Positions 27,975 to 36,621 of a stretch of DNA of 64,000 nt are shown in pieces (positions within the stretch are counted from its first letter, which is position 1; every line of letters starts with the position of its first letter). This stretch comes from Lewinellaceae bacterium SD302 (lineage in GTDB: Bacteria; Bacteroidota; Bacteroidia; Chitinophagales; Saprospiraceae), in NCBI GenBank assembly GCA_002591745.1, contig PDLQ01000027.1:1-64000 (forward strand), written 5' to 3'. The translations under genes were made by a program, and so were the position numbers. Under the pieces are notes generated by a model, which was given only the letters and a program-made list of their open reading frames with translations, was not told where the DNA came from and searched no databases.

Positions 27975-30194
27975 TTAATTCGCCATTTCGCTCAAAAATT
28001 TGATGCGGACCAGCTTAACTTCCTCTACCGTCAGTTCGTCATCGTCCTCGCGCAGGGCATGATAAGCAGTATCAACGTCGTCGGTTTCAGCTTGCATGAA
28101 GTATTCGTAGATGTCTTCGATGCTGTACTCGTCGACTTCTTCTTCAATGTAATAGTCGATATTAACTTTGGTGCCGGAATGAACGATGGCGACCATCTCG
28201 TCATAGAGGTCATCCATGCTTAGGTCATTATCGGATGCAATATCCTCCAGGCCAAGTTTACGATCGATACCCTGAATGATGTTCACCTTTTTCTTAGATT
28301 TATTGGCCAACTGTTTGACCACGAAATCTTTGGGGCGATCAATGTCATTGTCCTCCACGTACCGTTCGATGAGCATAAGGAAGGGGGTGGCGTAGCGTTG
28401 GGCTTTGCCGATACTGACACCATTGATGTTCTTCATCTCCTCCATCGTCAGCGGATAGCGGGTCGCCATCTCTTCGAGGGAAGGGTCTTGGAAAATGACG
28501 AAAGGGGGCAGGTTCAGGCGGGCGGATTCCTTACGGCGCAGGTCGCGCAGCATTTTGAGCAGATCGTTGTCCAAGGTGACGGAAGCAGCAGCGGCGGCAT
28601 CCTCCTTAAGGTCATCGGCCAGTTCTTTTTCGAAATCATGATCAATAGGAATCATGAATTCCCGGGGTTGGGCGAGGAAGTTTTCTCCCTGCTCGGTCAT
28701 TTTCAGCAGCCCGTAGGTTTCGATGTCTTTGCGCAGCAGGTTGTTGAGCAGCGCCTGGCGGTAAACACTACTCCAGAAGGTTTCATCCTTGCCACTACCT
28801 TCTCCGAAGAAGGGACGCTTGTCAAACTGAAAGTCCTTGATCTGCTTGGTTTTTTCGCCCATGACGAATTTCATCAGCAGCTGCATCGGATAGTTTTCGT
28901 CCAGTTCCCTGACGGCATTCAGGGCGAGGGTCATTTCTTCTTTGACGTCGATCTGCTGTCGTGGGTTGGCGCAGTTGTCGCACATATCACCACAACCATC
29001 TTTGTCGTACTCTTCGCCAAAGTAATGTAACAGAAAGCGCCGGCGGCAAGCCGTGGTCTCACAGTAGGAGAGTACTTCCTGCATCAACTGAGCGCCCATT
29101 TCACGCTCCTTCAGTGGTTTGTCCCTCAGAAATTTTTCCAGTTTCTGGATATCCTTGTGGGCGAAGAAAGCTACGCAACGGCCCTTGATGCCATCACGAC
29201 CGCCGCGCCCGGTTTCCTGGTAATAGTTCTCAATGGACTTGGGAATGTCGTAGTGGATAACGAAACGGACGTCCGGCTTATCGATGCCCATACCAAAGGC
29301 AATGGTGGCTACGATCACGTCGGTACGTTCCATCAGGAAGTCATCCTGGGTCCTGCTACGGGTCTTGGGGTCCAGCCCGGCGTGGTAAGGGGCGGCTCTC
29401 AATCCGTTTACTTTCAAGGCGCGGGCAATCTCTTCGGCGGATTTACGGCTCTGTACGTAAATGATGCCAGACTGCCCGTCAACCTCCTTGATGATCCGGA
29501 TGATCTGCTTGATCGTATATTCTTTCTTTCCTTTTGGGCGTACCTCGTAAAAAAGGTTGGTCCGGTTGAAAGAAGAGACGAAGACGTTGCAGTCCCGCAT
29601 TTCCAGGTTCTTCACGATATCGCTCTGCACCTTGGGCGTTGCCGTTGCGGTGAGGGCAATGATCGGAATGTCAGGATTGATCATGTCCAGCATCTCACGG
29701 ATGCGGCGGTATTCGGGCCGGAAATCGTGGCCCCATTCGGAGATACAGTGCGCTTCGTCCACGGCCACGAATGAAATCTTGGTGTTGCGGAAGAACTCTA
29801 TATTCTCCTCCTTGGTCAGCGTTTCCGGCGCAACGAAGAGTAATTTGGTCTTACCGTCGGTAATATCCTCTTTTACCTGCTTCATCTGCACCTTGGAGAG
29901 TGATGAGTTAAGGAAGTGGGCCACCTCGTCATGGTCGTTGTAGCTGCGGATGCTGTCAACCTGGTTCTTCATCAGGGCGATCAGCGGGCTGATCACCAGC
30001 GCGGTGCCTTCCATCATCTGGCCGGGCAGCTGGTAGCAAAGGCTTTTGCCACCGCCGGTAGGCATGATTACGAAGGTGTCGCGTCCGTCCAGAACGGATT
30101 GAATGATCTCTTCCTGGTTTCCCTTGAAAGAGTCGAAGCCGAAATGCTCGTGGAGGGCGTGCTGTAGCGGCGTAGTGTTTTTTATTACGGTCAT
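27975..30194 (-). CDS. recQ: ATP-dependent DNA helicase RecQ
   Basis: 3'-5' SF2 helicase of 739 residues for recombination and replication-fork repair. The core shows Walker A MPTGGGKSLCYQ (K50), DEAH at 146-149, TATATPKVQ and the arginine-finger region QETGRGGRDG. A zinc-binding cluster is formed by the cysteines of CETTACRRR and CGDMCDNC, followed by the winged-helix (RQC) part. The HRDC-like region lies near residues 555-640, with an acidic C-terminal tail of about 100 residues beyond it. The protein is longer than E. coli RecQ (about 610), as is common in Bacteroidota. It is monocistronic: divergent from kpsF and terminated by the hairpin at 27876-27910. Confidence 0.94.
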   Translation of the reverse strand: MTVIKNTTPLQHALHEHFGFDSFKGNQEEIIQSVLDGRDTFVIMPTGGGKSLCYQLPGQMMEGTALVISPLIALMKNQVDSIRSYNDHDEVAHFLNSSLSKVQMKQVKEDITDGKTKLLFVAPETLTKEENIEFFRNTKISFVAVDEAHCISEWGHDFRPEYRRIREMLDMINPDIPIIALTATATPKVQSDIVKNLEMRDCNVFVSSFNRTNLFYEVRPKGKKEYTIKQIIRIIKEVDGQSGIIYVQSRKSAEEIARALKVNGLRAAPYHAGLDPKTRSRTQDDFLMERTDVIVATIAFGMGIDKPDVRFVIHYDIPKSIENYYQETGRGGRDGIKGRCVAFFAHKDIQKLEKFLRDKPLKEREMGAQLMQEVLSYCETTACRRRFLLHYFGEEYDKDGCGDMCDNCANPRQQIDVKEEMTLALNAVRELDENYPMQLLMKFVMGEKTKQIKDFQFDKRPFFGEGSGKDETFWSSVYRQALLNNLLRKDIETYGLLKMTEQGENFLAQPREFMIPIDHDFEKELADDLKEDAAAAASVTLDNDLLKMLRDLRRKESARLNLPPFVIFQDPSLEEMATRYPLTMEEMKNINGVSIGKAQRYATPFLMLIERYVEDNDIDRPKDFVVKQLANKSKKKVNIIQGIDRKLGLEDIASDNDLSMDDLYDEMVAIVHSGTKVNIDYYIEEEVDEYSIEDIYEYFMQAETDDVDTAYHALREDDDELTVEEVKLVRIKFLSEMAN

Positions 30195-30298
30195 AGCGTA
30201 TTCGCTTGTTCCGGGATATGTCAGTCAGCTGGCTTGAAAATAGTGGAGTTGTCCTTGTAAAAACTCCACTGGCCAGTACTTACCTGGTTTAACAATGG

Positions 30299-30317
30299 GC
30301 CGGTTCGTTGAACCGGC
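30299..30317. promoter_or_regulatory. Perfect stem-loop GCCGGTTC-GTT-GAACCGGC
   Basis: An 8-bp stem with a 3-nt loop in the recQ/kpsF divergent gap, followed on the plus strand by AATATTTTAA. It could be an operator or a weak terminator. Confidence 0.5.
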
Positions 30318-30473
30318 AATATTTTAATATCGAGTAAATTTCTGGACGATAGATCGGGTATGTTAGTCAGGTAGGGATGTTCTATTACACTATAGCGCTT
30401 CTCCCTAAAAATAGGCATTTATCTTCGGGGAGCCAAGATTCGGACGGACAAAAACAGATAAGGTAACACATCG

Positions 30474-30481
30474 TATCTTCG
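30474..30481 (+). promoter_or_regulatory. Near-match -7 element of kpsF
   Basis: TATCTTCG matches TAnnTTTG at 7 of 8 positions, 49 nt upstream of the TTG start codon. Confidence 0.4.
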
Positions 30482-30530
30482 CCATTGAATCGGGGGCTTT
30501 TTCCGAAAGCGACCAAAAATACGAATTCCC

Positions 30531-31505
30531 TTGGAGTTTTCCGAACTGATCCGGCGGGTTGCCCGACGTACTTTATCCATCGAAGAAGCGGCCTTAGCCG
30601 GACTTCAAAGTAGCATAGATGACGACTTCGTGAAGGGAGTAAAGGCTATCTATGACTCCCAGGGAAGACTAATCGTAACGGGCATTGGGAAAACGGCTAT
30701 TGTAGCTAAAAAGATTGTAGCGACACTGAATAGTACCGGTACCCCGGCCATTTTTTTACACGCCGCCGACGCTATACACGGAGATATCGGGATGATCCTG
30801 CCGGACGACATTGTACTCTGTCTATCCAAGAGTGGGGAAACGGCTGAGATCAGGGTGCTTTCCTCCCTGGTTCGCCAATTCGGCAACCCGCTGATCGCTA
30901 TGGTTGGCCGGGGTGACTGTACCCTCGCCAAACAGGCCGATTACACTTTCCTGACTCCGGTAGATCGGGAAGCCGATCCAAATAATCTCGCGCCCACCAC
31001 CAGCACGACCGTACAAATGGCGCTGGGTGATGCTATGGCCACTGCTTTATTGGCTCTGAGGGGATTCAGTTCAAAGGATTTTGCTCAGTTTCATCCCGGT
31101 GGGTCACTGGGTAAAAGACTTTATTTACGGGTCGACGATCTGGCCGGTCACCATGAATGTCCGCGGGTTTCTGCGGATGCTACCCTCCGTGAGGTCATCA
31201 TCGAGATGACGGCTAAAAGACTGGGGGCCACCGGAGTTGTGAGCAAGGACGATGATCGATTATTGGGCATTATTACCGACGGAGATCTCCGTCGAATGCT
31301 GACCAACCGGACCAAAGTCGATCACCTCAAAGCTGCCGATATCATGACCGCTGAACCACGTACCGTACTACAGGGAACCCTGGCGGTGAAGGCTCTGGAA
31401 GCCATGAGAACCAACAGCATTTCCCAGCTGCCTGTATGTGGGCCCACGGGCCGGTACATCGGGATGATCCACCTCCACGACCTTATCCGTGAAGGTCTGA
31501 TTTAG
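30531..31505 (+). CDS. kdsD: Arabinose-5-phosphate isomerase, KpsF/KdsD type
   Basis: Interconverts ribulose-5-phosphate and arabinose-5-phosphate, the first step of KDO synthesis for lipopolysaccharide or capsule. The protein has 324 residues. A SIS sugar-phosphate domain spans about residues 30-175 (VTGIGKTAIVAKKI, LHAADAIHGDIG, LSKSGETAEI, HPGGSLGKRL), and two CBS domains follow to the C-terminus (GIITDGDLRRML and MIHLHDLIREGLI). The start is a TTG at 30531: an in-frame TGA lies 45 nt upstream, no ATG or GTG occurs between, and MEFSELIRRVARRTL aligns with the family N-terminus. Whether it serves LPS (kdsD) or capsule (kpsF) cannot be told. Confidence 0.88.
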   Translation: MEFSELIRRVARRTLSIEEAALAGLQSSIDDDFVKGVKAIYDSQGRLIVTGIGKTAIVAKKIVATLNSTGTPAIFLHAADAIHGDIGMILPDDIVLCLSKSGETAEIRVLSSLVRQFGNPLIAMVGRGDCTLAKQADYTFLTPVDREADPNNLAPTTSTTVQMALGDAMATALLALRGFSSKDFAQFHPGGSLGKRLYLRVDDLAGHHECPRVSADATLREVIIEMTAKRLGATGVVSKDDDRLLGIITDGDLRRMLTNRTKVDHLKAADIMTAEPRTVLQGTLAVKALEAMRTNSISQLPVCGPTGRYIGMIHLHDLIREGLI

Positions 31506-31630
31506 GAACCTTTTTTGACCAATGTCATGAAAAAAGTCGCCACGCAGTATAAAATCGATTCAATTCGGTGAGTTTACGATTTTGGGCAATATTGTTAAAC
31601 AAATCCCGTACTTTATCCTTATATTATTCG

Positions 31631-31650
31631 CATTGCTACTTTGTTAGCCA
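31631..31650 (+). repeat. Dispersed intergenic motif, copy 7
   Basis: Reads CATTGCTACTTTGTTAGCCA, the closest copy to the family consensus. It points at the E1 gene 131 nt downstream. Confidence 0.85.
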
Positions 31651-31678
31651 ACACCTAATTACTTGATTAATAATTGAT

Positions 31679-31686
31679 TACCTTTG
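31679..31686 (+). promoter_or_regulatory. Predicted -7 promoter element of the E1 gene
   Basis: TACCTTTG matches TAnnTTTG exactly. It lies 29 nt after motif copy 7 and 95 nt before the start codon. Confidence 0.5.
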
Positions 31687-31780
31687 TGGCCGCAATTAAT
31701 GGCGGTGCCACCACCACCATTGACTTCATATTCCTGAAAAGCTGAATGCAGCTTGATTTTATAATGAGTTTTGCCGTTAA

Positions 31781-34225
31781 TTGATTTCGCCCAGCCAATT
31801 TGAAAAACTAAACTACTACGCTTTGCCAGCCATCGTTTCTAACCAAACGAATTCGGACGTTAGCTCCGTTTCCTTCGATCGTGAAGATGTCCTGCGGGAC
31901 TATTACATCGGTCGGCTCAGTCGAGAACTGAGCAATGTCATCCGCCGCGACGTGATGATCGGCCGCGCTAAATTCGGTGTCTCTGACGATGGCAAGGAAC
32001 TTTTTCAATTGGCTCAGGCCAAAGCGGTGGAGGCCGGTGATTGGCGATCCGATTATTATCGGGGCCACACCTTGTTGTTGGCAACCGGCCAGGCCAAGCC
32101 CGAAGATATCCTCGCTCAGCTGTACGCCGACGCTTCTAATGATCCTTTCAGTAAGGGCAGGCAAATGAGTAACCACCACGCTACTCCTTATCTGGATGAG
32201 CGGGGCAATTTTAAAAATCAACTCGAAGCGCTGAACGTATCGAGTGCCACTTCCCCCACCGCCGGACAAATGGCCCGTGGCCTGGGGTTGGCCTTCGCCT
32301 CCAAAGTGTACCGCGAGGCCACTCAGCTGGACGGTAAAGGATTCTCTGATAACGGCAACGAAATTTGCTGGACATCCATCGGTGATGCTTCCACGTCCGA
32401 AGGCGTTTTTTGGGAAACAATGAATGCCGCCGGGGTGATCGAAGCTCCGCTGGTAGTTACCGTGGCTGACGACGGATACGGTATCTCCGTACCGGTGAAA
32501 TACCAAACAACCAAAGCTTCCATCAGTGCGGCGCTGGCGGGGCTGGAAGTGGAAGAGGGCACCAATGGTATTCGTATTCTCAAGGAGAAAGGCTGGAACT
32601 ACGCCGAACTCTGTCAAATTTACGCTGAAGCCGCCCGGATCGCCCGTGAGGAGCACCGCGCCGTATTGGTCCACGTCCACGAACTTACCCAGCCCAATGG
32701 CCACAGCACCAGTGGTTCCCACGAAAGGTATAAGAACGAGGAGAGGATGAAATTCGAACAGGAATTCGACTGCATGCGGCAGTTTCGTTTCTGGATCCTC
32801 AGCCAGGGAATCGCCGAAGCCACGGACCTGGACAAGATTGAGAAAACAGCCAAGCAAGATTTGAAAATTGCCCGTGATCTGGCCTGGGAACGCTTCGTGA
32901 CTCCCCGCCGGACCCGCCGTGATGAATTGGTGCAGCTAATACAGTCTTTCCTGACCAGCCACTCCGGTGACCAGAATAGTGGAGGCTCCGAGGTTTTTGC
33001 CCACTGCGAAGCAGCGGCCAAGGAAATCAGCAGACTGCAACAACCGGTACAGTCCGAACTGGTAGACGCCGCCCGCCGGCTGCGCCACCGGCTGGCTGGT
33101 CATCCCTTTCCTGACCTAGACGTTTGGATTCAGGAGAAAAGGGATGAACTGGTGGATCTGATGGGCCGTCATTTGCTAAGTGAAACAGCTGATTCTCCGA
33201 TACTCGCCGGGGAAATCGCTCCGGCATACGCCGAAGAATTAGAGCAGCAGAACGGCTACGAAATTCTCCAGGACTTCTTCAAGCAAAAATTTGCCTCCCT
33301 CGATACCCTTTATGCTTTTGGTGAGGACGTAGGAAATATTGGCGATGTAAACCAGGGCTTCGCCGGTGTTCAGGATGAGTTCGGAGAGCACCGGATCTTC
33401 GACACCGGTATCCGTGAGTGGACCATCCTGGGGCAAGCTCAGGGAATGGCCATGCGTGGCCTGAGACCGATCGTGGAGATTCAGTATCTGGATTACGTTT
33501 ATTACGCGCTTCCTCAGTTGACCGATGATGTAGCTACCCTGCGCTGGCGTACCGCAGGAATGCAGTCCTGCCCGTTGATCGTAAGAACTCGTGGTCATCG
33601 CCTGGAAGGTATCTGGCACAGTGGCTCTTATATCGCTCCGCTAATTGGCAGTTTGCGAGGTATGCACCTCTGTGTACCCCGCAACATGGTGCAGGCCATC
33701 GGTATGTACAACACGCTGTTGGATGGTGACGATCCCGGTCTGGTGATCGAAGTACTCAACGGTTATCGCCTCAAAGAACGCATTCCGCATAACCTGACTG
33801 AATTGAAAGTGCCGCTGGGTGTTCCGGAGGTTGTCCGCGAGGGCGATGACCTGACAATCGTTACCTACGGCGCTTGCGTTAAGGTCTGCAACGAAGCCGC
33901 CGAACTGCTGGCCCAACGCGGGGTAGAGGTAGAGGTTATTGACGTGCAGACCTTGCTGCCCTTCGACCTGGAGCACCGCATTGCCCAGCAACTCAGGCAC
34001 ACCAATCGCCTGATGATCGTCGATGAAGACGTGCCCGGCGGTGCATCGGCCTACTTGCTACAACAAATCACCGAGCAACAGGGTGGGTTCCTGCAACTGG
34101 ACGCCCCGGTGAAAACCGTAACGGCCCCGGCCCACCGTCCCGCTTACGCAGATGATGGTAATTACGTCAGCAAGCCACAGGTGATGGATGTGGTGGATGC
34201 GGCGATGGAAGTGGTGATGTTTTAG
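31781..34225 (+). CDS. Fused alpha/beta E1 component of a 2-oxoacid (branched-chain type) dehydrogenase
   Basis: Thiamine-diphosphate enzyme of 814 residues joining the alpha (about 1-400) and beta (about 480-814) E1 subunits. It decarboxylates a 2-oxoacid and passes the acyl group to E2 lipoate. The alpha part has YRGHTLL, a ThDP motif GDASTSEGVFWETMN and VADDGYGIS; the beta part has FGEDVGNIGDVNQGF and a transketolase C-terminal domain (MIVDEDVPGGAS). The usual GDG is GDA and the NN is DD, as I recall for Bacteroidota fused E1 proteins. E2 and E3 genes are not adjacent. The start is TTG 31781; an in-frame TAA immediately precedes it. Branched-chain specificity is inferred from the family and not certain. 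Confidence 0.87.
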   Translation: MISPSQFEKLNYYALPAIVSNQTNSDVSSVSFDREDVLRDYYIGRLSRELSNVIRRDVMIGRAKFGVSDDGKELFQLAQAKAVEAGDWRSDYYRGHTLLLATGQAKPEDILAQLYADASNDPFSKGRQMSNHHATPYLDERGNFKNQLEALNVSSATSPTAGQMARGLGLAFASKVYREATQLDGKGFSDNGNEICWTSIGDASTSEGVFWETMNAAGVIEAPLVVTVADDGYGISVPVKYQTTKASISAALAGLEVEEGTNGIRILKEKGWNYAELCQIYAEAARIAREEHRAVLVHVHELTQPNGHSTSGSHERYKNEERMKFEQEFDCMRQFRFWILSQGIAEATDLDKIEKTAKQDLKIARDLAWERFVTPRRTRRDELVQLIQSFLTSHSGDQNSGGSEVFAHCEAAAKEISRLQQPVQSELVDAARRLRHRLAGHPFPDLDVWIQEKRDELVDLMGRHLLSETADSPILAGEIAPAYAEELEQQNGYEILQDFFKQKFASLDTLYAFGEDVGNIGDVNQGFAGVQDEFGEHRIFDTGIREWTILGQAQGMAMRGLRPIVEIQYLDYVYYALPQLTDDVATLRWRTAGMQSCPLIVRTRGHRLEGIWHSGSYIAPLIGSLRGMHLCVPRNMVQAIGMYNTLLDGDDPGLVIEVLNGYRLKERIPHNLTELKVPLGVPEVVREGDDLTIVTYGACVKVCNEAAELLAQRGVEVEVIDVQTLLPFDLEHRIAQQLRHTNRLMIVDEDVPGGASAYLLQQITEQQGGFLQLDAPVKTVTAPAHRPAYADDGNYVSKPQVMDVVDAAMEVVMF

Positions 34226-34403
34226 GTTCGCGAGCAACCGCTTTTACTTGCCTCCGGTGGCTTCTTTTTTGCATTGCCAAAAGAATAATAGGGGCCTTGT
34301 GCGTAGATCTCAAAGCGATATGCCACTCTTACTCTACTTTTTCCATTGATGAACTCTGAGGACGAAGGACGATCACCGAAGGTAAAAAGTAGCAAAAAAT
34401 CTA

Positions 34404-34475
34404 GAACTCAGTAACTCTAAGGACGAAGGACGATCAGCGAAGCTAAACTCGCTTCGCTCAGACAGTACTGAGTTC
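34404..34475. repeat. Nested inverted repeats
   Basis: Outer arms GAACTCAGTA (34404-34413) and TACTGAGTTC (34466-34475) are exact complements. Inner arms AGCGAAGC (34436-34443) and GCTTCGCT (34451-34458) form an 8-bp stem with a 7-nt loop. The layout recalls REP-type elements or a structured RNA. Confidence 0.65.
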
Positions 34476-34588
34476 GGTCCCTGCTCCGAACTGATGCTTC
34501 TGGCGAGCGTGATTGCCGCTCAAAGCGACTTGCTCGGGCTCCATACTAAAGGACTAATATGAACAAGAACTGGCAATTGAGCTGGCGG

Positions 34589-34637
34589 AGGACCGGCTTT
34601 ATTAGCGTAAAGCCAGCAGTACAGTCCTGGGTTTTTT
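34589..34637 (+). terminator. Terminator-like hairpin with T6 tract
   Basis: Outer AGGAC/GTCCT (34589-34593, 34624-34628) encloses inner GGCTTT/AAAGCC (34595-34600, 34609-34614), followed by GGG and TTTTTT (34632-34637). It lies about 365 nt after the E1 gene, too far to be its primary terminator. Confidence 0.45.
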
Positions 34638-34731
34638 CCTCAATGGAACTCCGAGGACGAAGGACAAGCAGTGCAGCTAAAAAATGAAGTCGCCGAAGGC
34701 ACGCCGCAGGCGAATACAAGCGCAACGCTAC

Positions 34732-35886
34732 TCAATCCCGCACTGAAATATCCCCGTAAGAAGAAGCCAACTCCAGTTTACCGGAGCCCTGTCCCTTGTG
34801 CTTTCCGACGATACTCTCCGAGTTGCTTTTATTTTCCTTGCGGCTGACGTCCAGGCCGGAAGGGTAGTCAATACTGGCGTAACTGGTACGGGCGTTAAGC
34901 TCGTAGCCGGCCGTCGGGTCCATGCGGACCTCAATGTCGGAGTAACTGCCTTTGATACGTACTTCGGTGAATCCCGCCTGTAGCCAATCGATCTCCACGT
35001 CACCGTAGCCGGTACTGATGTCGACTTCCTGGTAAGCTTTTTCGATTTCGTATTCGGAATAGGTGGTGCTGGCCCGAATAATGTTTACTTCCTCTATCCG
35101 CAAGTCGCCGTAGCTGCCGTTCAGGCGCAGGGTGCCGATTTTGCCGAGACGCAGTTCGGTGTAGCGGCAATCCAGATCCAGTTTCGGGGCCTCGTCGATG
35201 CGCAGTTCTCCGTAGCGGGTCTGTACATCGAGCGTACCGCTGGCTTTGTCGATGTCGAGGTTTCCGTAGCCAACTTCTACGCGGGAATCGGCAGCCAGCG
35301 TTTCGATGTTGATGTTACCGTATTGGCACTGTACCTCCGCCTGGTCACCGATGTCTTCCAGGTCGATGTTACCGTAGCGGGTATAAACGTCCACTTCTCC
35401 GGCGTGGTCGCCTACGCTGATGTTACAGTATTGCCCTTCGGCGCGCAGAAAAGCCTCATTAGGCATTTTTACCTGGTAGACGATCTTGAAATCATCGGAG
35501 TTGAATCCACCGAAGATGCGATCCCACCAGCCTTTGGTCTCAGAGCCGATCTGGGTTTTCACACTCACCAGGTTGCTGGTGTGGCTAAAGTCGATGCGAA
35601 CCCGCTCAAAGACCTTATTGGCGTCTTCCTGGTCACCGGCGTTGACAATGATCTTGATGTCGATGGTCGTCTTTTCCTGGTTCCAGCTCTGCACGTCGAT
35701 GTAGCCGTGGCGGTTGGAAAGTTCCAGTCTGCCGTCGGCATCCAGGTCGAAAGTCTTATTAATATTCTTTACGAATTCACGTTTACTGCCGCAGCCCGGA
35801 TCGGATGCATTAGCGGCGCTCAGTTGAAAAGAGATAAATAGAGAGAGGAATAGCGATAGTTTATAAATTGATGGTTTCATTTTCAT
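34732..35886 (-). CDS. Secreted DUF4097-type beta-solenoid protein
   Basis: Exported protein of 384 residues with a signal peptide (LSLFLSLFISFQLSAANA). After about residue 150 the sequence is a run of roughly ten ~20-residue beta-strand repeats with the pattern x-Y-G-(N/D/E)-(I/L)-x-(I/L) (RYGNIDLEDI, QYGNINIETL, GYGNLDIDKA, RYGELRIDEA, SYGDLRIEEV, SYGDISVRD). This is the DUF4097 (putative adhesin) style of right-handed beta-solenoid. It is the last gene of a sigma/anti-sigma-like operon and overlaps the preceding gene by 26 nt, so it is probably a regulated envelope component or part of the sensing device. Molecular function is unknown. Confidence 0.8.
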   Translation of the reverse strand: MKMKPSIYKLSLFLSLFISFQLSAANASDPGCGSKREFVKNINKTFDLDADGRLELSNRHGYIDVQSWNQEKTTIDIKIIVNAGDQEDANKVFERVRIDFSHTSNLVSVKTQIGSETKGWWDRIFGGFNSDDFKIVYQVKMPNEAFLRAEGQYCNISVGDHAGEVDVYTRYGNIDLEDIGDQAEVQCQYGNINIETLAADSRVEVGYGNLDIDKASGTLDVQTRYGELRIDEAPKLDLDCRYTELRLGKIGTLRLNGSYGDLRIEEVNIIRASTTYSEYEIEKAYQEVDISTGYGDVEIDWLQAGFTEVRIKGSYSDIEVRMDPTAGYELNARTSYASIDYPSGLDVSRKENKSNSESIVGKHKGQGSGKLELASSYGDISVRD

Positions 35887-36583
35887 TTGTTTTTAAAACG
35901 CTCTCGTCGGGAGAGGCAGAGGGTAGTTTGTCAAGAATCTTCTGTAAAATAGCCAGTTTGATCTGGTAGCTTTCGATCAGGTTGGCGATTACCTCGGCGC
36001 GTTCTTCCTTGGGCACGGTGCTCAGGTCGTCGCGTAATTCGATCATGGCCTCGTCAATAGCCTCCAGGTCAGCTTTTAGCAGCGGGTCGTCGTTCTGCTG
36101 GCTTACCAGCCGGAAGGTACGATCGATCTCGCCCTGATAATATTCTTCCATTTCACCGAAGCCAGGGGCAACCGATTCGATGGCAGCCAGTTCTTGTTGC
36201 TGCACGGCTCTAATGCCCATTTCCCGACCCAGGAAAAGGGTCGAGATCAGGAGCAGAACGGCCGCGGCGGCGATGGCGCGGTATTTATTAAGCCGCTCCT
36301 TGGGAATCAGGCGCATTACCCGCCCCGGGAGTTGTTTACGGATGCGTTTCCACGTCCGCTCCGGCACATCGGCCCGGTCGAAGGCGGGGCGATTGACGCG
36401 GACGAAGGTTTCCAGTCCGTCCTCGTCGCTCATCCGGTGTCCTCCACCGCCGTCTTTATTGGTCTGGTCGTCGTCACCGTCCAGTTCGTTACTGATACGG
36501 TCCCAGAGTCCGGCGGGCGGTTCAGCGTCGTTAAAACCGTCGCGCTCGTTGTTGATGAAATTTTCCAGTGGATTGACTGGCAT
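35861..36583 (-). CDS. Anti-sigma-factor-like single-pass membrane protein
   Basis: Protein of 240 residues with one membrane segment (AIAAAAVLLLISTLFLG, about residues 107-123) between a cytoplasmic N-terminal part and a Glu-rich helical C-terminal part. It begins 38 nt after the ECF sigma gene and overlaps the DUF4097 gene, the usual place for the cognate regulator. The N-terminal part holds two related stretches, LENFINNERDGFNDAEPP followed by GLWDRISNEL, and LETFVRVNRPAFDRADVP followed by RTWKRIRKQL. This suggests an internal duplication of a sigma-binding segment separated by a Gly/Asp-rich linker. No zinc (HxxxCxxC) anti-sigma motif is seen. The role is inferred from position and topology. 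Confidence 0.65.
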   Translation of the reverse strand: MPVNPLENFINNERDGFNDAEPPAGLWDRISNELDGDDDQTNKDGGGGHRMSDEDGLETFVRVNRPAFDRADVPERTWKRIRKQLPGRVMRLIPKERLNKYRAIAAAAVLLLISTLFLGREMGIRAVQQQELAAIESVAPGFGEMEEYYQGEIDRTFRLVSQQNDDPLLKADLEAIDEAMIELRDDLSTVPKEERAEVIANLIESYQIKLAILQKILDKLPSASPDESVLKTNENETINL

Positions 36584-36621
36584 GGTAGTTTGGTTTAAGC
36601 TTGTCTTAAAAGGGTGGTGTT

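Larger units (their letters stand above)
30195..30530. other. Divergent intergenic region recQ / kpsF
   Basis: 336 bp without a supported gene. It contains the hairpin at 30299-30317 and a near -7 element for kpsF at 30474-30481. A 65-codon minus-strand open frame (30221-30418) overlaps the hairpin and has no coding signature. Confidence 0.55.
34352..34665 (+). repeat. Three direct repeats of AACTCyGAGGACGAAGGAC
   Basis: The 19-bp unit occurs at 34352-34370, 34413-34431 and 34647-34665; in the first two copies the similarity continues for about 15 bp (GATCAsCGAAGsTAAA). Confidence 0.7.
34226..34731. other. Repeat-rich convergent intergenic region, candidate RNA gene
   Basis: 506 bp without an open frame worth calling. 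A weak terminator-like hairpin with TTTTTT follows the E1 gene (about 34248-34270). Three copies of AACTCyGAGGACGAAGGAC occur (34352-34370, 34413-34431 with one change, 34647-34665). Nested inverted repeats span 34404-34475. A terminator-like structure with TTTTTT ends at 34637. An RNA transcribed rightward is possible. Confidence 0.5.

Noticed and set aside
30221-30418. A 65-codon minus-strand open frame before recQ
   Set aside because: It overlaps the perfect stem-loop and has no coding signature.
30606-30614. An exact complement of the motif core (CAAAGTAGC) inside kdsD
   Set aside because: It lies in codons for a conserved part of the protein, and about 0.5 chance occurrences of this 9-mer are expected in the window. 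It is not counted as a motif copy, though its flanks are similar.
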